From Odiellus spinosus (lineage: Eukaryota; Arthropoda; Arachnida; Opiliones; Phalangiidae), in NCBI GenBank assembly GCA_963920705.1, contig OY987228.1:18794565-18858564 (forward strand): a stretch of 64,000 nucleotides of DNA. Reading direction: 5' to 3'. Position numbers and translations under genes: made by a program. The number at the start of each line of letters is the position of its first letter. The stretch's first letter is position 1. The notes below the pieces were generated by a model, which worked only from the letters and a program-made list of their open reading frames with translations, made no database searches and had not been told where the DNA came from. This document shows positions 58,127 to 64,000 of this stretch, in pieces.

Positions 58127-61100
58127 TTAATTTTTAATTTCTAAATTACACAAATGTAAAATTGATCGTCGGATTGTGGTATTATTTGCGGTTTTAACCA
58201 TGCACGCCCTAGTTTTGCCGTCTCGGCCTAATATTATTTCTTGAATTACGCCTAATTTCCACATTTGTCTAGGTAACTTATCGTCTTTTACCAATACTAC
58301 ATCATCTAATTTCATTTCAATTATGTTTTTATAATTTTTTCCATAATGAGCGGTTCTAAGTTCCATTAAATATTCGTGTTGGAATCTTTTCCATAAATTG
58401 TTTACAACATTTTCCCTGTGCTTAATTCTTTTTGTTAATTCTAAACGTGTTGTTGGGCCCTTTTGGTCTTTATTAGATTTGGTTTTAAAAGGGGGGATCG
58501 AAGTTATTCTTCGTCCTATGAGAAATTCCGCTGGTGTTATGGGTGTAGGTTCGTTAACTTCGTTATAACAATAACTTATGGGGCGAGAATTAATAATAGC
58601 CTCAGCTTCTGTTAGAGCTGTCTCCATTTCGACATAAGTTAAAAGTGATTTGCCTAAGTTCTTTTTTAATGAAAATTTTGTGGATTTAATTAATACCTCC
58701 CACCAGCCTCCGTACCAAGCGGCCCTCTCAATGCTATACTTCCATTTTATCCCCTGAGTCCCAAAAAACTCCTGATATTTTGGTTCTAATTTTGCCCATA
58801 GTAATTGTAAATCTTTGTCCGCCGCTTTAAAGGTTTTTGCATTATCGCTATATACTGTAGTGGGAATGCCTCGTCTATTTATTATTCGTTTAAAAGCGAG
58901 GAGGAAATCGTCGGTGCTAAGTGATGGGACAAGCTCAAGGTGTATAGCCCTAGTCACTGCGCACGTCGCTAAACAAATATACGCTTTTTTTGTTTCAACT
59001 CCATCTTTAATAAAGAGGGGCCCACCAAAATCAAAACCAATTTTTGAGAATGGGGGAGCTTGATCAATTCGATCTTTAGGTAGATTTGAAGTGGAGCTAT
59101 CCGAAGGTTTTACGCTAAGTCTATTGCATTTTAGGCATGATTTTATTATTGACCTTGCTAGTTGTCTCCCAGCGGGAAGCCAATATCGCTCACGAACTTG
59201 GGTGATAGTATCGTTGATTCCCCCGTGACCTACTCTTTCGTGACTTCTGATTACTAGTAGTTTTGAAAACCTTTCATTTTTGTTTAATAGAATTGGATGT
59301 CTCTGATTATATGTCATTGAAGATTCTTCAAGACGTCCCCCTACACAAATTAACCCACTATCATTCAGTTTTGGTTGTAGGGTAAAAATTTTAGATTTTT
59401 TGCTTACTTCGCCAGTTTTTAAATCAGCTAATTCTTGGTCATAGATTTTTGCCTGAATAGCTTTAACCCACATAATTTCAGAGTTAGCTATTTCTTGCGC
59501 CGTGATTGGGCCTGTTATTTTATTTTTAAACTTATCTTTAGCCATTTCAATAAACCTAAGAACGTACGCGGTAACCCTGAGTGTTTTGTTCAATGAATTG
59601 TGTCGGTTTAAATCTATGGTTTCTTCTAGTTTTAAATTAGGTTTTTCCGTGATTTTTAGAGCCAATGTTAGTTTTCTACGCTCGTGTTCAACTGTGTCTA
59701 ATTTTGATTCTGATTGTGGATGTTTTGGCCAACTTTCTTGGGGCCCCCTCAACCAATGTGGTCCCTGCCACCAAATTTTGCTTTCCGCTAATTTTTCCGC
59801 GCTCACGCCTCTAGTCGGTAAATCCGCTGGGTTGTCAACCCCAGGGCAGTGTTGCCAATTATTTGCGTTTGAAATGTTTTGAATTTCTTGGGTGCGGTTA
59901 GTAATAAATTGTTTCCAAATGTTTGGAGATCCTTTTACCCATCCTAACGCTACAGTTGAATCCGTCCAATAATATATGGTGTCTAATTGGGGCTCGAAAG
60001 TGTTTTTAATGAAGTTTGTTAGCCTAGCCCCCAATAAACAGCCCATTAACTCTAGCCTAGGTAGTGTGAGTGTAGTGTTTTCGGGATTTGAATTTGATTC
60101 TAAAAAAGTTTGCGCTTTTTTCTTGCCTTTTGTTTTTCCTAATTTCAATGGCGCAACCCTAGCTTTAGCCGTAACTAAAGCGGTGCCAATTTCTCCTGTT
60201 TTTGTTTCAAATCTAACATATATTGCCGTCGCGTAAGCTTTCATTGACGCGTCGCAAAAACAATGCAATTCTATTTTTGTTATTTTACTGTCAGCTGTGC
60301 CAAAATAATTTCTATCTATTCTAATCCGATGAATAACCGGTAATTCCAAAACCCAAGTTTTAAATTCGCTTTCTATTTCCGGAGATGGTGTTTCGTCCCA
60401 ATCTACCTTAGATTCCCATATTTTTTGCAATAGCATTTTCGCTCTAATGGTAAAGGGTCCCAGTAGGCCGATTGGGTCAAAGATCTGTGATACCAGACTT
60501 AAAACGTGGCGTTTGGTGTTTTTCATTGTTTTTACCGTTTCTAGTAAGCTTGATAGGTCGAACGAAAAGGTGTCTGTTTTTGGGTCCCATTTCTTGCCTA
60601 ACACTTTCGACGCGCTTTCATTTGATTGCGTTTCGAATAAATTTATTTCATTTTGTTTAGAATGGTCACCCCATAATTCCCTTAATTCTTTTGAATTAGT
60701 GTTCCATTTTCTAAATTCCATTCCAGCTGTTTTAATTAATTTTGCCGCGCCCAATGATAAGTCAAACCCTTCCTCTACGCTACTTGCCCCGCTCGTGAAA
60801 TCATCGACATAAAGGTCGTTATTGAGTTTTTCTAAAACCTCTTTGTCAGCCTGGCTGTTTTTCTGCAGGTGGCTTTTGATTGTGCAAGCTAAGAGAAATG
60901 GGGAGCTTTTCACCCCAAAAGGCACACGGGTCATTCTTAGTGTGACATAATCATTTGGATCAAGTATCCCGTTCTTTTCCTTTACCCACAAGAACCTAAC
61001 TGCATCCCTGTCATCTTTATTTAATGCTACTTGTAAATAGGCTTGTTTGATATCTGCAACAATGGCTATTGAGTATTTTCGAAATCTTAACAATAAAAGA

Positions 61101-63631
61101 AGAAGATCGGGATTTAAATTTGGCCCAGGGGCCAAACAATCATTTAGCGAGGGGCAATTCAAAAGGTGGGATGACCCATCTAAAACCACTCTGAGTTTGG
61201 TGGTTGCTACATTGTTTCTAATAACCCCTTGATGGGGCATGTAAAATGTACCTGGCTTTGCGTCTCCTATCTCGTTTTCGGGTACTATTTCTACTATTGA
61301 GTTTTCCAGTTGGTCATCGATAACCTTTTTATATTCCTTATAATATAATGGATCTTTTTGAAACTTCGTCACTAACCCTTTAAATCTTTTTTCCGCTACT
61401 GTTTTGTTATTTGGGAGTTTTTCCCTCTCAACATTCCAGGGAAATTTTACTTCGTACCTCCCATTGTTAAATTTTATCTCCTTAAGAAAAGAATCGACAG
61501 TGACATCGTCGTGATTTTCAACGATCTCCTGGCTATTTATGCCTAGCCCCTCTAATTCCCAGAAATTTCTAACTGTTTGATTTAGCTCTTTAATTCCCGC
61601 GAACATTACCATCCCCGCTGCTACAGAGTTGCCCTGCACCTGTGTTGGTCCAAGTAATGCCCATCCCAAAATTGTCTCCATAGCAACAACGGAGGGGCTT
61701 AATCTTTCTAAGTTTATTGTGCAAATTTTCCAATACAAATCCCCACCGATAAGAATTTCAATTTCTGAGTTTGACCATCCGTTTTGACTATCGGCTAATT
61801 GTAGGCCTTTGTTTTTCATTATAGTAACTAACTCCTCGCTTTTCATAGTTGTTACGGCGTTACACAAATAAGGAATTTCTGTCAAAATTAATTCTATCTT
61901 CTTTTCTGGGTATTTTTGATTTTCTAAAATAACTTTAACCTTTTTGCATGTTTTCTCCGAGGGAGTTTGATTTCCAAAGCTATAAATTTCGAGCGTTTGC
62001 TCGCCCACAACTGGCAAATTTAGTTTTTTAGATAAGCTTTCCTTAATAAAACTATGTTGGCTGCCACTATCTAGGAGACATCTAGCTAGCTGATTTTCGT
62101 AGTTAGATGGATTTTTAGTTAAGGCTAATGCGGTTTGTAACAATACTACATTTCCCCCAACCCTAGTGTGAGCTACGCTTGACATGGTTGTCACCTGTTT
62201 TTCCTCAGTGTTTTCTAAAGGTTTAGTGGCGGGTTTTTTGTGAGCCTCGTTGAATTCGCATACGGCGAAATTATGTCTGCTTTGGCATTTCTTACAGTTT
62301 TTATAATATGATCTACAAGTGCTAGCTCTATGATTCATACGTAAGCAAATATAACACCTTGAACTATCCGTAACTATTTTTCGTTTTTCTTCTAAGGTAA
62401 ATTTCCTACACTCTATTGTTTTATGCTCCTTGTTATCGCAGAAAATGCAAAAGACATTATCGTAAGCCTTATTGGTTCCTACGGCTAACATGGCTGTGGA
62501 TTGTTTATTTTCTCTAAACCTTGATTTTGATTTTTCATACGAATGATAGTCTGGTTTTTGTTTTTCTTGACTGTGGCTATCTTTACTATCGCCCTTTCCA
62601 CCCATTGCACCCGGACCTCCTCCTAACATTACGGCCATTTCCCTGCTCTCAATTTGTTGTTTAATAAAAGTTATTAATATTTCCGCGTCCCAATTCCCAT
62701 CTTTGGGCATATGCCTAACGCAAAATTCTGTCCTTATATCGTTAGGGAGACACCTTAACAAAGCTGGGCATAAAAACGACGCTTTTTCTGTCGTTTCTAC
62801 TTTTAGGGCTTTTAAGCTTCTGATATTAGTTTCGCAAATATTTAATAACTTCCTCAGGGCAATTAAATTGTTTGAATTAGTAACTGGCTGAATTTCTAGC
62901 AATTTATTAATGTGGAAATGAACGGCTAAATCGTCCCTATCGAATCTACTCTTAAGTAACGATACAGCTTCGCTATAAGATTCCTCGGAATGGACTAACC
63001 CCTCAATAGTTTTTAAGGCTTCGCCTTCTAAATACGAGTTTAAATATATTAGTTTTTCTACCTGGCTCAGCTTGCCGTTGTCGTCGATCGTGGCTTTGAA
63101 TCGGCTCCAGAACTGTTTCCATTTGGTGTAGTCGCCACTGAATTTTTGGATGGTGAGAGCTGGTAGTTTTACTCGTACTTTTGGTGAGTCCCGGTCCTCG
63201 TTGATGCTGCCGGCCGTTGATGGTTCGCCCGCGTTGATTAGGGTTGATCCTCCGAAGAGAGACGCCGCTCCTGATTTTATACCTCGTGATTTGTTGATCA
63301 TCCGGATTGCTTTGGATTTCGTTTCCAGGATGTCTTCTCTCCATTTTGTTGACTCGTCCGTTGCCGTTTCGATTTCGACTAAGTCTTCGATTAGTGATTC
63401 CACTTGTTCGTCGATCGAGATGATGTCCTCCTCTTTTTGTTGCAGGATTGCTAGGGCATCTTCCAGATCCTCGATGTCTGGTTCCTTCGTTTTCAGGATC
63501 TTTTTTATATCTTTTATTTTTCTCGCGGTTGCGTTTCTAATAGAGTTTTGCACTCCTTTCGCCAGTTTTAGTTGCTCGGGAGCGTCAAGATTGCCGCTTT
63601 TTGGTGCGCGACTTCTAGTGGCATCGGCCAT
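58127..63631 (-). CDS. gag-pol: BEL/Pao Gag-Pol polyprotein (element 2)
   Basis: 1834-aa single-frame polyprotein. N to C: charged coiled-coil-like segment (about 38-110), Gly/Ser-rich linker (120-145), gag region like DUF1759 (about 153-310), three zinc knuckles (C395-C408, C426-C439, C446-C458), protease LLDSG (519-523), reverse transcriptase with D860 and YVDD (941-944), RNase H acids D1127, E1194, D1224 and D1270, integrase zinc ligands H1464, H1469, C1499 and C1502, integrase triad D1534, D1596 and E1645, and a DUF5641-like C-terminus. It aligns along its whole length with the element 1 protein. Differences: a basic insert of about 23 residues (about 1164-1186) inside RNase H, and a longer Gly/Lys/Ser-rich stretch before the knuckles (337-380). 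No stop or frameshift; no env. Confidence 0.96.
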   Translation of the reverse strand: MADATRSRAPKSGNLDAPEQLKLAKGVQNSIRNATARKIKDIKKILKTKEPDIEDLEDALAILQQKEEDIISIDEQVESLIEDLVEIETATDESTKWREDILETKSKAIRMINKSRGIKSGAASLFGGSTLINAGEPSTAGSINEDRDSPKVRVKLPALTIQKFSGDYTKWKQFWSRFKATIDDNGKLSQVEKLIYLNSYLEGEALKTIEGLVHSEESYSEAVSLLKSRFDRDDLAVHFHINKLLEIQPVTNSNNLIALRKLLNICETNIRSLKALKVETTEKASFLCPALLRCLPNDIRTEFCVRHMPKDGNWDAEILITFIKQQIESREMAVMLGGGPGAMGGKGDSKDSHSQEKQKPDYHSYEKSKSRFRENKQSTAMLAVGTNKAYDNVFCIFCDNKEHKTIECRKFTLEEKRKIVTDSSRCYICLRMNHRASTCRSYYKNCKKCQSRHNFAVCEFNEAHKKPATKPLENTEEKQVTTMSSVAHTRVGGNVVLLQTALALTKNPSNYENQLARCLLDSGSQHSFIKESLSKKLNLPVVGEQTLEIYSFGNQTPSEKTCKKVKVILENQKYPEKKIELILTEIPYLCNAVTTMKSEELVTIMKNKGLQLADSQNGWSNSEIEILIGGDLYWKICTINLERLSPSVVAMETILGWALLGPTQVQGNSVAAGMVMFAGIKELNQTVRNFWELEGLGINSQEIVENHDDVTVDSFLKEIKFNNGRYEVKFPWNVEREKLPNNKTVAEKRFKGLVTKFQKDPLYYKEYKKVIDDQLENSIVEIVPENEIGDAKPGTFYMPHQGVIRNNVATTKLRVVLDGSSHLLNCPSLNDCLAPGPNLNPDLLLLLLRFRKYSIAIVADIKQAYLQVALNKDDRDAVRFLWVKEKNGILDPNDYVTLRMTRVPFGVKSSPFLLACTIKSHLQKNSQADKEVLEKLNNDLYVDDFTSGASSVEEGFDLSLGAAKLIKTAGMEFRKWNTNSKELRELWGDHSKQNEINLFETQSNESASKVLGKKWDPKTDTFSFDLSSLLETVKTMKNTKRHVLSLVSQIFDPIGLLGPFTIRAKMLLQKIWESKVDWDETPSPEIESEFKTWVLELPVIHRIRIDRNYFGTADSKITKIELHCFCDASMKAYATAIYVRFETKTGEIGTALVTAKARVAPLKLGKTKGKKKAQTFLESNSNPENTTLTLPRLELMGCLLGARLTNFIKNTFEPQLDTIYYWTDSTVALGWVKGSPNIWKQFITNRTQEIQNISNANNWQHCPGVDNPADLPTRGVSAEKLAESKIWWQGPHWLRGPQESWPKHPQSESKLDTVEHERRKLTLALKITEKPNLKLEETIDLNRHNSLNKTLRVTAYVLRFIEMAKDKFKNKITGPITAQEIANSEIMWVKAIQAKIYDQELADLKTGEVSKKSKIFTLQPKLNDSGLICVGGRLEESSMTYNQRHPILLNKNERFSKLLVIRSHERVGHGGINDTITQVRERYWLPAGRQLARSIIKSCLKCNRLSVKPSDSSTSNLPKDRIDQAPPFSKIGFDFGGPLFIKDGVETKKAYICLATCAVTRAIHLELVPSLSTDDFLLAFKRIINRRGIPTTVYSDNAKTFKAADKDLQLLWAKLEPKYQEFFGTQGIKWKYSIERAAWYGGWWEVLIKSTKFSLKKNLGKSLLTYVEMETALTEAEAIINSRPISYCYNEVNEPTPITPAEFLIGRRITSIPPFKTKSNKDQKGPTTRLELTKRIKHRENVVNNLWKRFQHEYLMELRTAHYGKNYKNIIEMKLDDVVLVKDDKLPRQMWKLGVIQEIILGRDGKTRACMVKTANNTTIRRSILHLCNLEIKN

Positions 63632-63683
63632 TTTTACGCGATACTGTTCCGTTTTTACTAGTTAATACTGATTTTGATTAACT

Positions 63684-63701
63684 CGCGGGTTTGAGGCACC
63701 A
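63684..63701 (-). other. Primer binding site of element 2
   Basis: The plus strand reads CGGGTTTGAGGCACCA up to the LTR TG at 63702. It shares GGCACCA with element 1 in the same position, while the bases further out differ. The primer tRNA is not identified with confidence. Confidence 0.65.
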
Positions 63702-64000
63702 TGAAGAATTTTAATTTCCTTCTACGCCTGGTTCTAAGCTTGGGAGAGCTTGTTTAGTTTTTACGAATCCCTGGAAACGGACTGAAACATTTCCAAGAAT
63801 TTTCTAATAATTACTCGTTTATTTTCTAAGTTCTAACTTCGATTTATTTTTATTTTCGACCTTTTTTATGCGGCCCTATTTCGAGAGGTTTTTTTTTTTT
63901 CTCTCTCTCTGTCCAAGTTTTAAATACAGAATGAATATTTTTGTTCCAACATTTTTCTTTTGTAACGGAGCCGAGCAAACGGACAATGGGAACAGGTGCG
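63702..64000 (-). repeat. 5' LTR of element 2 (partial)
   Basis: 299 bases of the LTR, identical to 57574-57872; the remaining ~130 bp and the target duplication lie beyond the window. Confidence 0.95.

Larger units (their letters stand above)
57574..64000 (-). mobile_element. BEL/Pao LTR retrotransposon (element 2), cut by window end
   Basis: Second BEL/Pao element on the minus strand. Layout in element sense: 5' LTR (from beyond 64000 to 63702), 70-bp leader, Gag-Pol ORF (63631-58127), 124-bp 3' UTR with hairpin and polypurine tract, 3' LTR (57574-58002). The 299 visible bases of the 5' LTR are identical to the 3' LTR. LTR sequences are unrelated to those of element 1, so it is a different family. 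CCGTC (57569-57573) is the expected duplication, but its partner lies outside the window. Confidence 0.95.

Overview
This is an AT-rich eukaryotic window, almost certainly from an arthropod and probably an insect. The evidence is two BEL/Pao LTR retrotransposons, dense small inverted-repeat transposons, introns and UTR-like DNA in place of compact ORFs, and short TTAGG-type runs, the ancestral arthropod telomere unit, at about 790-815 and 15842-15870. The species cannot be named from the sequence. No complete host protein-coding gene was recognised.

Layout. 1-3148: AT-rich non-coding DNA. 3149-9842: complete, apparently intact BEL/Pao element on the minus strand, with 470/469-bp LTRs, a CGTTT target duplication and one 1849-aa Gag-Pol ORF. 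9843-16710: non-coding DNA with foldback and MITE insertions, including the first copy of a 337-bp family with 7-bp target duplications (14756-15092). 16711-19873: a 3.2-kb array of 549-bp direct units, each made of hairpins, ending in an inverted copy. 19874-31206: non-coding DNA with a 36-bp perfect palindrome flanked by a 7/8-bp duplication (23582-23632), a 769-bp foldback element at a TTAA site with another palindrome nested in it (26827-27595), and a 160-bp MITE with 9-bp duplications (31047-31206). 31800-33083: the best candidate for a host gene start: a CpG-rich block, a UTR-like stretch, then an ATG and a splice donor on the plus strand. 33084-57573: probable intron or intergenic DNA with a 30-bp minisatellite, three more TTAA-site elements, two more copies of the 337-bp family and other MITEs. 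57574-64000: a second BEL/Pao element on the minus strand (1834-aa Gag-Pol); its 5' LTR runs off the window end.

How the parts work together. Each BEL/Pao polyprotein carries Gag with zinc knuckles, aspartic protease, reverse transcriptase, RNase H and integrase with catalytic residues in place. With the LTRs, a primer site reading GGCACCA next to the 5' LTR and a G-rich polypurine tract next to the 3' LTR, each looks like an autonomous element. The MITEs have no proteins and must have been moved by transposases encoded elsewhere.

The most interesting signals are: a perfect 9-bp hairpin lying 7-8 nt from the 3' LTR, directly before the polypurine tract, in both BEL/Pao elements despite unrelated stem sequences; a GC step at the homologous point of both gag regions; the all-hairpin 549-bp array; and the tiny palindrome flanked by a target-site-like duplication.
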